A stretch of 64,000 bases of DNA from Arsukibacterium perlucidum DSM 18276 (lineage in GTDB: Bacteria; Pseudomonadota; Gammaproteobacteria; Enterobacterales; Alteromonadaceae): contig NZ_KB907709.1 of NCBI RefSeq assembly GCF_000382165.1, positions 62,001-126,000 on the forward strand. The letters run 5' to 3'. Shown here one piece after another: positions 41,100 through 49,485 of the stretch. The number at the start of each line of letters is the position of its first letter. The first letter of the stretch is position 1. Made by a program: the position numbers and the translations under genes. The notes under the pieces are model-generated. The model was not told the origin of the DNA. It saw only the letters and a program-made list of their open reading frames with translations, and did not search any database.

Positions 41100-41486
41100 C
41101 TAGGATGTAATGTGTTGTTGATAAAGCTCGCTGAGGGTGTCGCCCAGTTCCATTGGCTCAAACGGCTTTTCGATAATACCAATTGCGCCGACATCTAAAT
41201 ACCGTTGTTTCTCCGATTGCTGTATTTTTGCTGTCATAAACACCACTGGCGTATTTTTCAGCGAAGGCAACTGGAGCAACGCAGCCATCGTTTGCAGGCC
41301 ATCCATCTGTGGCATCATTACATCCAATAAAATTAGCTGTGGGGCAAACGCCTCCGCCTGAGCTAAGGCACTTTGACCACTGTCACAGCTTAATAAGGTA
41401 AAGCCAGCAACATCAGTCAGGGCTATTTCTGCCACGGCCCTAATAGACTCATCATCTTCTACGTGCATTACCCGTTGTAAAGTCAT
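41100..41486 (-). CDS. single-domain response regulator
   Basis: A 128-residue stand-alone receiver with HVEDDES acidic pocket, phosphoacceptor in LLDVMMPQMDG (about Asp55), FMTA and the conserved Lys in IEKPF. No output domain. Such proteins act as phosphate shuttles or sinks, like CheY or Spo0F. It starts 4 bp after the hybrid kinase stop with GAGG upstream. In this operon it could carry phosphate from the kinases to the Hpt domains of the GGDEF proteins. Confidence 0.93.
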   Translation of the reverse strand: MTLQRVMHVEDDESIRAVAEIALTDVAGFTLLSCDSGQSALAQAEAFAPQLILLDVMMPQMDGLQTMAALLQLPSLKNTPVVFMTAKIQQSEKQRYLDVGAIGIIEKPFEPMELGDTLSELYQQHITS

Positions 41487-41490
41487 TGGT

Positions 41491-44406
41491 TTACCTCGAT
41501 AGTTCAGTTAAGGTTCTTTTAAGATATTTAGCTAATAATTCAGTATTTATCCGGCTTTTACTAAATACTGCCTGCACTTTTAGTTTATTTTCAACACTTA
41601 CGTCCTGTGCTGAAAAAATGACCACGGGAATATTGCCCTGTGTTTCAGAAATACTAGTGAGCAAACTGATGCCATTACCATCAGGTAAACCTAAATCCAG
41701 CAAAATCAAATCAAAATGCTCTTTGCCTAATGTTGCTCTGGCTTGTGATAACGTTGCGACTGCAAAGTATTCACATTGATTCTCCAGTTGCAAACGCATA
41801 ATGGCGACAATATCGCTGTCATCTTCGACATGCAAAATTCGATGATTGCGCTCCTGCCGGGGCAGCTGGCTTAATAACTGCCCCAGTTTTAAACTGAGAA
41901 TTTCCGGGCTTACCGGCTTCTCTATCCAGTCTATGGCATTAGCTAAAGCAGCCAGTTGCAGTTTGCCACGTTCAATATGTGCTGAAATAACTAACACTGG
42001 CAAATTTTCGGTCGCAGGATTATCCCGTAACCGCAAAAAAAAGTCGGCGCCATTTTCGTTTTGTAATTTTAAATCCAATGTAATGGCGGCATATTTTCGT
42101 TCAGCCATTTTCTGCCAAGCTGCCTGGCTATCGGCAACCCAGTCTGCCTGGTATTGTTCAGCTCTTAAAAACTCGCAGAGCAAATGCGCCGTATCTGGGT
42201 CGTCTTCAATAACCAGAATGGCATCAGGGCTATTTACCGGCAAGGCTGCCCGGTAAAGCGGTAATTCCAGCCAAAACGTTGCGCCCTCACCCGGACATGA
42301 ACTGACTCCAATCTCACCTCCGGATTGCAGCACTATTTCTCTACTTATAGCCAAACCTAAGCCAGTACCGGATTTTACCTGTTCAGTATTCTGATCTAAT
42401 TGCGAAAAGCGCTGAAACAGGCGTTGCTGATCAACCTCCGAAATGCCCGGCCCCTGGTCTTGTACTGAAATTCGCACACGTTCATCAGTAATTTCAGCGG
42501 CCAGTGAAACTTCTGCATTAGCCGGTGAAAACTTAATGGCATTGGACAATAGGTTGGTTAACACTTGTTGAATTCGCGCTGCGTCTACCAATAAATGCAC
42601 TGGCGGACAACTCACTACGTTTAGCGTTATAGCATGCTGCGTAGCAACAGGCTGATTGTGCTCAATCGCGTCTTGCAACAGTTTTGGTAAAAAAACCGGT
42701 GCTGCTTCAAAACGAAGCTTACCAGCCGTTAGCTTATCTATATCCAGCAAATCATTAATTAATATATTTAAACGCTGGCTATTTTTATGAGCAATAGTTA
42801 ACAGTTTTTCTGCCTTCGGGCTTAATTCACCACCAATACCACCTAACACTAAGCCAAGCGAACCGCCAATAGACGTTAGTGGCGTTCTAAGTTCATGACT
42901 AACGGTTGATACAAAATCATCTTTGAGTTTTTCGATACGTTTAATGTCACTGATATCCTTGATAATCGTCCAGATAAACTTTTCATCCTGCGCGTCGCTA
43001 AACAGGACACCGTTCAGTTCAATATCTATCAGCTCGCCATTCTTGTGGCGATATTGCTTTATGTAAGGGCCGTAACGCCCGGTTTCTGTCAGTGCTTTGA
43101 GTTGTTGCTGCTCAGCCTCGGCATAACGTTCCGGGGTTAAATCCCAGTAACTAAGCTGCTTTAACTCCTCTGGTGTATAGCCCACCAGCTGCTCCATGGC
43201 AGGGTTCGCTTCAATATAAGCACCATCACTAAAACGGTTTAGTAAAATTGGAAGCGGCGAGAGCTGATACAGCGCTGATAGTTTTTGCTCTGACTGTCGT
43301 AATAGGGCTTGCTGATCAGCCACCTCATGCTGTGCCTGACGTCGCAGGTGAGACACCAACACCAGCCCCAGCGCAAGCAGCAATAACGTTGCAGCTAACC
43401 AGATCAGCCAGATGAGATTGTCCGCTTTTTGCTGGGTATAAATTTGTGCGGTAACATCCTGCCAACTTATGCTAAGTAGTTGTGCTTCGGGTTGGTTTTC
43501 ACCCCAAACCGGTATCGGCAGCAGTGAGACCAGATAGTCTCTGTCATCGTAGCTAAGCTGTAGTTGCCGTGCTTCAGTAAGCTGTTGCGGCAGGGCGTTA
43601 CTGTCGAGCCAATAACGTAATGGCGAAAATGATGCCGGCGTGCTCCAATATTCACTCTGATACCAATTTTGCTGCAGCTCGGGGTTAAGTACATCAGTAA
43701 TATCTGGCACCACTAACAGTGCCATCGAAATAATAGCTGAGCTGTTATCACTGCCGGTATCAGTTAAACCGGCCTGAACCTGTAAAAAGGCTTTTTGTAA
43801 GTCTACGCCAAACTCAACAGCACCCTGTACCTTACCCTGCTGATCAGTTACCGGCACTACAGCACGTTGCCCCAGACCATGCCGTCCCAATTCTATCCCG
43901 ACCGTGCTTTCACCACTGTTAAGGCTTTGCATAACCAAAGGCCGAACATCGGCTAACCGATCACTGTGCCGCTCTGGCCGGTGAGCACGTAAAAAAGTGT
44001 AAGCATCAGGTGCAAGATGCAAGTGCAATTGGCTTGCACCATAAGGAAGTAAGGTTTGCCAGTAGTGGTTTAACAGTGGTAACGCCTGGGCACGTAACAG
44101 ACCAAGTTCAGTTTCCTGGTCATTTATTCGATAGCTCGCAGCTGCAGAGAGCAGTAATTGTTTAATTTGCTGATCCGCTGCAACCAGCTGCGCAGATAAC
44201 ATAACTTGCTGTCGGGCATCATAATTTAATTGTGCTAACTGGTTTAATTGCAACTGATGTAAATGGCTTAGCCGGGCAGTAAAACTTTGCTGGCGCTGCT
44301 GCATGGCATACCAGGCCGAAGCCAGCATAATCAGCAATACGGCGGCAGTGATCAACAGATAAAGGTTAGTGTCAGAAAAATAACGCTGCTTTATTTTGTT
44401 AATCAT
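41491..44406 (-). CDS. hybrid sensor histidine kinase with two receivers
   Basis: A 971-residue membrane kinase. Start at the ATG at 44406, since AAAGGAG precedes it; an ATG seven codons upstream has no ribosome site. TM1 (about 12-32) and TM2 (about 340-365) bracket a 300-residue periplasmic domain, probably Cache-like. Then PAS, HisKA with SHELRTPL (about 490), HATPase_c with NLLSNAIKFSP and SGTGLGLAI, and two C-terminal receivers: ITLDLKLQNENG with IEKPV, and LILLDLGLPDGNG with FSKS. First gene of the five-gene operon and divergent from the GGDEF-EAL gene. Confidence 0.92.
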   Translation of the reverse strand: MINKIKQRYFSDTNLYLLITAAVLLIMLASAWYAMQQRQQSFTARLSHLHQLQLNQLAQLNYDARQQVMLSAQLVAADQQIKQLLLSAAASYRINDQETELGLLRAQALPLLNHYWQTLLPYGASQLHLHLAPDAYTFLRAHRPERHSDRLADVRPLVMQSLNSGESTVGIELGRHGLGQRAVVPVTDQQGKVQGAVEFGVDLQKAFLQVQAGLTDTGSDNSSAIISMALLVVPDITDVLNPELQQNWYQSEYWSTPASFSPLRYWLDSNALPQQLTEARQLQLSYDDRDYLVSLLPIPVWGENQPEAQLLSISWQDVTAQIYTQQKADNLIWLIWLAATLLLLALGLVLVSHLRRQAQHEVADQQALLRQSEQKLSALYQLSPLPILLNRFSDGAYIEANPAMEQLVGYTPEELKQLSYWDLTPERYAEAEQQQLKALTETGRYGPYIKQYRHKNGELIDIELNGVLFSDAQDEKFIWTIIKDISDIKRIEKLKDDFVSTVSHELRTPLTSIGGSLGLVLGGIGGELSPKAEKLLTIAHKNSQRLNILINDLLDIDKLTAGKLRFEAAPVFLPKLLQDAIEHNQPVATQHAITLNVVSCPPVHLLVDAARIQQVLTNLLSNAIKFSPANAEVSLAAEITDERVRISVQDQGPGISEVDQQRLFQRFSQLDQNTEQVKSGTGLGLAISREIVLQSGGEIGVSSCPGEGATFWLELPLYRAALPVNSPDAILVIEDDPDTAHLLCEFLRAEQYQADWVADSQAAWQKMAERKYAAITLDLKLQNENGADFFLRLRDNPATENLPVLVISAHIERGKLQLAALANAIDWIEKPVSPEILSLKLGQLLSQLPRQERNHRILHVEDDSDIVAIMRLQLENQCEYFAVATLSQARATLGKEHFDLILLDLGLPDGNGISLLTSISETQGNIPVVIFSAQDVSVENKLKVQAVFSKSRINTELLAKYLKRTLTELSR

Positions 44407-44548
44407 CGCTTTAACCACTCCTTTCATATCATTTCAGCATTAACCAGCTGACACTGAATTGCAAGCGTAACGATGAGCTGTAATTAAAAAAGGAAAATAG
44501 TCGACTTTTATGTAAATTATTTTGCTAAAGTTAATAAACATATTAAAT

Positions 44549-46993
44549 ATGACTATTAAAACCAGCATGGCTAACTCACTCAGCGGCAACAAATGGCGCA
44601 CTATGCAACTGCAGTACCGTAGAAATTTATTACATAAAGCAGCTGAGCTACAAAAAAGCTGGTTGTTGTTTAACGAAAATGCCAACCAGGATGCATTACA
44701 GCAATTGCAGCGACTAAGCCATCAACTGGCTGGCTCGGGCGCCATATATGGTTTTCCTGAAGTCTCGCAGCAGGCATTACAGCTAAATAAGTTGCTGTAT
44801 AGCGATTATGTCAGCGATAACGCCACGCTAAGCTTTATCCACAACGCCGTGTTAGCACTTGTCGATGAACTTATAAATGACAGCACTATAACTCCGGTGA
44901 CACCAAGCCTTGGCGGTAGCTTTAGCCTTGCTGGCTCTGGCAAAATCAAGGTGATATTCGTTGATGACGATACCGATTTATTACAGCATCATGCTCAGGC
45001 TTTAACTGACGCTGGTTATGCGGTAATTGCGCTACAGGATGTTAAACAATTAGCCGAGACCGTTCGGCAGGAGCAACCGCTGGCGGTAATTTGTGATATG
45101 GAATTTCCCGAAGGCGAAACTGCCGGGGCCGATTATATACAACAGGTTAGACAAGAGCAGGGAGCCTCCTTTCCGGTGTTGTTTATTTCAGCTTACGATA
45201 ATTTTAGTAACCGGTTGGCGGCAGTCCGGGCAGGCAGCAGCCACTATTTAGCCAAACCGGTCAGTGCAGAAAAATTATGCCAAATGTTAGCTACTTTGTT
45301 ACAAAAACCAGAGCAAGACCCTTACCGTGTCATGCTGATTGATGACGATAACGATGTACTACGTTTTTACCGCCAGATACTAAAACTTGCTGGCTACCAG
45401 GTCTATTGTTGTCAGCAGCCCAAACAAGCTTTGCAACTGATCTTGCGACATTTACCCGAGCTGGTGCTGATTGATCTGCATATGCCAGAGTGTCATGGGC
45501 TGGAGCTGGGGCAAATTATCCGTCAGCACAGTGAACTCATCGACACCCCGCTGGTGTTTATGTCCGCAGATGAAAGCGTTGATGAAAAACTGGCGGCAGT
45601 GCGCCTGGCCGGTGATGAGTTTATTCATAAACCGATAGCACCGTGGCGCTTGCTGATGGTGGTAGAGGCCAGAGTGAAGCGTAGCCGCTTGCTGCGCCAG
45701 CAAAAGCGCCAGCTAATGCGCCAGCCGGAACTGATTCAACAGTTAGATACCTTAACAGCACTACCGACGCTACGGCAGCTGCAGCGGGACATTACCGTTT
45801 TACAACAGCAGCAGCTACCATTTTATTTGTTAAAACTAGATATAAATAAATTTCACCTGGTAAATGATGTATATGGCCACAGCACGGGCGATTTACTACT
45901 GCAAACTGCAGCGTGGCGCCTGGCGCAACAACTGGAAACGGAAGATAAGTTGTACCGGCAAAACGGTGATGAATTCTGGCTGCTGTTGCCTACCGACGAT
46001 ACCGCAAGTGTGAATAAACTGGCTGAAAAACTCTTGTTTCAACTGTCGCAATACACTGACGATTTACTCAAAGACATTAACCTGACGGCCAGTATTGGTA
46101 TCTGCCGGCCGGAAAATCATAGTGAACAGGCCGACACATTGCTGCAGCAAGCTAATATGGCGTTACATGAAGCTAAGAAAAATAGCGGTTATCAAATTCG
46201 ACATTACAACAGTAGTATGCAATCTGAGATCAGCCGGCGCTATCAGATACAGCAAGGTCTGAAACCAGCACTGCAGCAACAGGCCTTTTATCCGCTGTAC
46301 CAACCCATTGTTGATAACAGCGCTCAACTTTGTAGTGTCGAACTTTTGGCCCGTTGGCAACACCCTGAGCTGGGCTTTATCAGCCCGGAGGTTTTTATTT
46401 CAATGCTGGAAGAAGAAGGCCTGATAACCTTTTTAACGATGCAAATGTTGCAACAGGGTATCTGCCAGCTGGCTCACTGGCGTAAAACCAAGCCTAATCT
46501 GCGTTTAAGCATTAATTTTAGCGCAGCTGATATTGCTAACCCTGATCTGGTTCCGCATTTAACGGCCTTGCTGGCTAAACATGCTTTGCCGGCAACAGCA
46601 CTTATCATAGAAATTACAGAAAGTATTCTGATAGAGCAAAGTGATGTTGTAATGAGTCAGCTGTCCAGCCTGAAGCAGTTAGGTGCCAGTATCGCGTTAG
46701 ATGATTTTGGCACAGGTTTTTCTTCATTAAGCTACCTGGACCGCTACCCGGTAGATATTCTGAAAATTGACCGTAGCTTTATCAATAAGTTAGACGATAC
46801 AAAAGCACGGCGCCTGACTTTAGCCATTATTCACCTGGCGCAAGAGCTAAACCTTAAAATAACCGCCGAAGGCGTTGAGCATCCTCAACAGTTAATTTTA
46901 CTGCAACAAGAGAACTGCCATTACTTTCAGGGTTACTATTTCAGTAAACCCGTGCTACCGGCAGAGATTAATAATCTGGTGTTGTCACTTTAA
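44549..46993 (+). CDS. Hpt / receiver / receiver / GGDEF-EAL protein
   Basis: A protein of about 814 residues; the start is uncertain (TTG 44522, ATG 44549 or ATG 44567; none has a good Shine-Dalgarno). Hpt with LSHQLAGSGAIYGF (about 60), receiver 1 (FVDDDTD, CDMEFPEGE), receiver 2 (LIDDDND, LIDLHMPECHG, FIHKP), then GGDEF with a degenerate NGDEF site and no I-site. The EAL domain has ELLARW, NFSA, EITES, DDFGTGFSS, KIDRSFI and QGYYFSKP, and looks intact. Likely a c-di-GMP phosphodiesterase opposing the neighbouring cyclase. Confidence 0.9.
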   Translation: MTIKTSMANSLSGNKWRTMQLQYRRNLLHKAAELQKSWLLFNENANQDALQQLQRLSHQLAGSGAIYGFPEVSQQALQLNKLLYSDYVSDNATLSFIHNAVLALVDELINDSTITPVTPSLGGSFSLAGSGKIKVIFVDDDTDLLQHHAQALTDAGYAVIALQDVKQLAETVRQEQPLAVICDMEFPEGETAGADYIQQVRQEQGASFPVLFISAYDNFSNRLAAVRAGSSHYLAKPVSAEKLCQMLATLLQKPEQDPYRVMLIDDDNDVLRFYRQILKLAGYQVYCCQQPKQALQLILRHLPELVLIDLHMPECHGLELGQIIRQHSELIDTPLVFMSADESVDEKLAAVRLAGDEFIHKPIAPWRLLMVVEARVKRSRLLRQQKRQLMRQPELIQQLDTLTALPTLRQLQRDITVLQQQQLPFYLLKLDINKFHLVNDVYGHSTGDLLLQTAAWRLAQQLETEDKLYRQNGDEFWLLLPTDDTASVNKLAEKLLFQLSQYTDDLLKDINLTASIGICRPENHSEQADTLLQQANMALHEAKKNSGYQIRHYNSSMQSEISRRYQIQQGLKPALQQQAFYPLYQPIVDNSAQLCSVELLARWQHPELGFISPEVFISMLEEEGLITFLTMQMLQQGICQLAHWRKTKPNLRLSINFSAADIANPDLVPHLTALLAKHALPATALIIEITESILIEQSDVVMSQLSSLKQLGASIALDDFGTGFSSLSYLDRYPVDILKIDRSFINKLDDTKARRLTLAIIHLAQELNLKITAEGVEHPQQLILLQQENCHYFQGYYFSKPVLPAEINNLVLSL

Positions 46994-47049
46994 AAATGAT
47001 CTTTTATTCAGATTCAAAGCTGCGTACCTTGGGTAATATCTGGTCCGGC

Positions 47050-48561
47050 TCAATTATAAGATGGCAACAAACCACTATCCTCTGCCGGTGCCAGCGCAGT
47101 GGTAAACCAGAAAACTGCGCCACCCACTGCACTTTGCTGATAACCAATCTCACCGCCCATTAACTCTGTAAGCTGTTTGCAAATAGACAAACCCAAGCCC
47201 GTACCTTCGTACTGCCTGCCTGTTGCGTCATCTTGCTGGCGGAACTGACTAAACAGCAAAGGAATAAAATCTTCAGATATTCCGGGCCCCTGATCGGTAA
47301 TAGTGACTTTAACAAAGCCAGCTATTATTTCAGCGTCTACCTTTATGACGCTGTTGGCGGCTGAAAACTTTTTGGCATTTGAGAGTAAATTAGACATTAT
47401 TTGTAAAAAACGGCCGGCGTCCGTCTGGATCTTGATATCTGACAAAGGTTGCCTGATTTCTATCCGTATTTGTTTTGCTGGCAGGTAATGCAGCAGTTCA
47501 TCACTTGCCTGATGCAACAGGCTGGTTAAAAATTCCGTTTGTAAATTTACAGACAGCTGACCGGCAGAAAGTTTTGAGAAATCTAAAATATCCACAATCA
47601 GCTGCTTTAATCTGTCGGCATTTTTTACGGTGAGATCTATTAGATTCTGACTTTGCGCTGTCAAAACAGACTTCTTATCAACACTCAGCAGTTTAAGCGC
47701 ACCAAGAATAGAGGTAAGTGGCGTTCTGAGTTCATGGCTGACATTGGCAATAAAAGTATCCTGCAAGGCCTGATACTGCTTGCGCTGCTGAATATCAGTG
47801 ATAATAACGATAAACCTGAATGCTTGTAATGTGGTAAATGACTCCAATTGTCTTAACTGTACCTGCACATCAATTTTCCGACCGTCGGTTAACTGCAACC
47901 TAGTTTCAAAATCGTGCAATACCATTGGCTGCACGGCAGTAACACCTGGTTCAGACGGCGAACAAAAAGCGTTGAACAAATTTTCTGGTAAGCAAAGCCA
48001 GTCTCCGATACGACTTTTAATCAATGTATCCGTTGCTGTTTTGAAAATGAGTCCGGCACCACTATTCGCAAACCTGATACTGCCATCAGCGGCAAGTGCC
48101 AGGATGCCTACATCCTTGACGCCATCCATTACCGTTTGCAGGATTTGTCTGCCAGACTCAGCCTCTGTTGCAAACTCTTGTATTTGCTGCCTGTTTTTTA
48201 ATAATTGCTGCTCGAATTCAGCCCGGTGCTGTGCCGGCAACATAACCCAGCGAAAGCAGGCTATTTCGCCAAAAAAACCTTGTTGGGCATTTAGCAGCAT
48301 CGGAATTTGAGTTGATGCTGCGCCGTTAACTTGCAGATATATCTCTCTTATCACGCTCTCTTTACGTAGCATTGGCAAAATGTGCGTTTGCAAAAAAATC
48401 TGGCCCGCCCGGGGGAGTATGCGTTCCAGCCTGTCAGGCAGTGCCTGCTCGGTTAAAGCAAACGCTGTTTGTGCCCACTGATTAATAAACAGAATAGTGC
48501 CGCCGGTATCAGTCACTATTACCGCGCAGGGTAACGCATTCAGTTCACCCAGATTGTTCAA
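47050..48561 (-). CDS. PAS sensor histidine kinase coupled to RsbQ-like hydrolase
   Basis: A 503-residue soluble kinase with two PAS-like domains (about 8-110 and 140-255), HisKA with SHELRTPL (about 275), and HATPase_c with NLLSNAKKFS, DQGPGIS and EGTGLGLSI. The start is TTG, overlapping the hydrolase stop as TTGA with AGGAA 8 nt upstream, so translation is coupled. In Bacillus subtilis RsbQ works with RsbP, a PAS-PP2C phosphatase; here a PAS kinase takes that place. Its receiver partner is not fused and may be one of the nearby receivers. Confidence 0.9.
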   Translation of the reverse strand: MNNLGELNALPCAVIVTDTGGTILFINQWAQTAFALTEQALPDRLERILPRAGQIFLQTHILPMLRKESVIREIYLQVNGAASTQIPMLLNAQQGFFGEIACFRWVMLPAQHRAEFEQQLLKNRQQIQEFATEAESGRQILQTVMDGVKDVGILALAADGSIRFANSGAGLIFKTATDTLIKSRIGDWLCLPENLFNAFCSPSEPGVTAVQPMVLHDFETRLQLTDGRKIDVQVQLRQLESFTTLQAFRFIVIITDIQQRKQYQALQDTFIANVSHELRTPLTSILGALKLLSVDKKSVLTAQSQNLIDLTVKNADRLKQLIVDILDFSKLSAGQLSVNLQTEFLTSLLHQASDELLHYLPAKQIRIEIRQPLSDIKIQTDAGRFLQIMSNLLSNAKKFSAANSVIKVDAEIIAGFVKVTITDQGPGISEDFIPLLFSQFRQQDDATGRQYEGTGLGLSICKQLTELMGGEIGYQQSAVGGAVFWFTTALAPAEDSGLLPSYN

Positions 48562-49373
48562 CAGTTGAGTTCCTGCTGCAAAAAGCGCTGCATAGCCTCA
48601 ATCACCAGCGCCGGATGACTCATATGCGCAGCGTGCCCTGCGACATCGAGAGTAACCAATTGACTATCTTTTATTTGCTGGTGGACAAATTGGCCAACTT
48701 CGATTGATGCCAGGGCGTCTTCTTTGTGCTGCAATATCAATGTCGGTACTGCAAGTTTTGCAAAATCGGCTCTGTTGTCGGCAAAAAAAGTAGCATGGGC
48801 AAATTGTCTGGTAATAACAGGATCGGTAGAACAAAAACTGTCTGATAACTGGCCGGCAATCTGCGGATCGGCGCCCGCACCTGCGACAACAGGAGCAAGG
48901 TAATTAGCCCAGCCGAGGTAATTTTGATCCATCAGCTCTATCAAGCCTGCTAAATCTGCCTGTTCAAACCCGCCCTGGTAATCCGGCGGAACATTCAGAA
49001 AACAAGGTGAGGGGCCAAGTAAAATCATTGACTTAAAAAGCCCTGGCCTGCGATTAGCAGCAAGAATGCCAATACTGCAACTTACTGAATGACCAACAAA
49101 AATAATATCAGCAGATAATCCTAACGCATCACAAATTTCAAGTATATCTTCAGCATAACCGTTAAGGCTGGCATAACGCGAAAAGCTGTACTGGCTGATA
49201 TCTGACTGGCCACTACCGACAAAATCAAACAGAATTTGTTGGCTGCAATGTTCAAAAGCGGGGGTAACAGCAGCCCACATTGCCTGGCTGCAGCCAAAAC
49301 CGTGAGCATACATAATAATTGGAGCATTTTTTGAACCCGTGACTTTTACATTGTTTCTTTTCAGGACATTCAT
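48558..49373 (-). CDS. RsbQ-like alpha/beta hydrolase
   Basis: A 271-residue hydrolase; the ATG at 49373 has GGAG 6 nt upstream and matches the RsbQ N-terminus (MNVLKRNNVKVTGS). Conserved RsbQ stretches: APIIMYAHGFGCSQAMW, ILFDFVGSGQSDISQYSF, nucleophile FVGHSVSCSIG, LLGPSPCFLN, FCSTDPVITRQFA, acid in HKEDALAS, and the base in AGHAAHMSHP. In Bacillus, RsbQ activates its PAS partner by handling an unidentified hydrophobic ligand; plant D14/KAI2 receptors share the fold. It is presumably the ligand-sensing partner of the coupled PAS kinase. Confidence 0.92.
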   Translation of the reverse strand: MNVLKRNNVKVTGSKNAPIIMYAHGFGCSQAMWAAVTPAFEHCSQQILFDFVGSGQSDISQYSFSRYASLNGYAEDILEICDALGLSADIIFVGHSVSCSIGILAANRRPGLFKSMILLGPSPCFLNVPPDYQGGFEQADLAGLIELMDQNYLGWANYLAPVVAGAGADPQIAGQLSDSFCSTDPVITRQFAHATFFADNRADFAKLAVPTLILQHKEDALASIEVGQFVHQQIKDSQLVTLDVAGHAAHMSHPALVIEAMQRFLQQELNC

Positions 49374-49485
49374 CATGCTCTCCGGCAGGGATTCTGGCAT
49401 CAGTAACCGTTAAAAAAACAGCCCTGCATCTATTTACCTGTAGATTAGCTGAATATAACTGCTGCAATAAGTGAGCGCCAGCAAT

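Noticed and set aside
44440-44685. 81-residue minus-strand frame upstream of the hybrid kinase
   Set aside because: It overlaps the start of the divergent GGDEF-EAL gene, has no Shine-Dalgarno and no recognisable domain.
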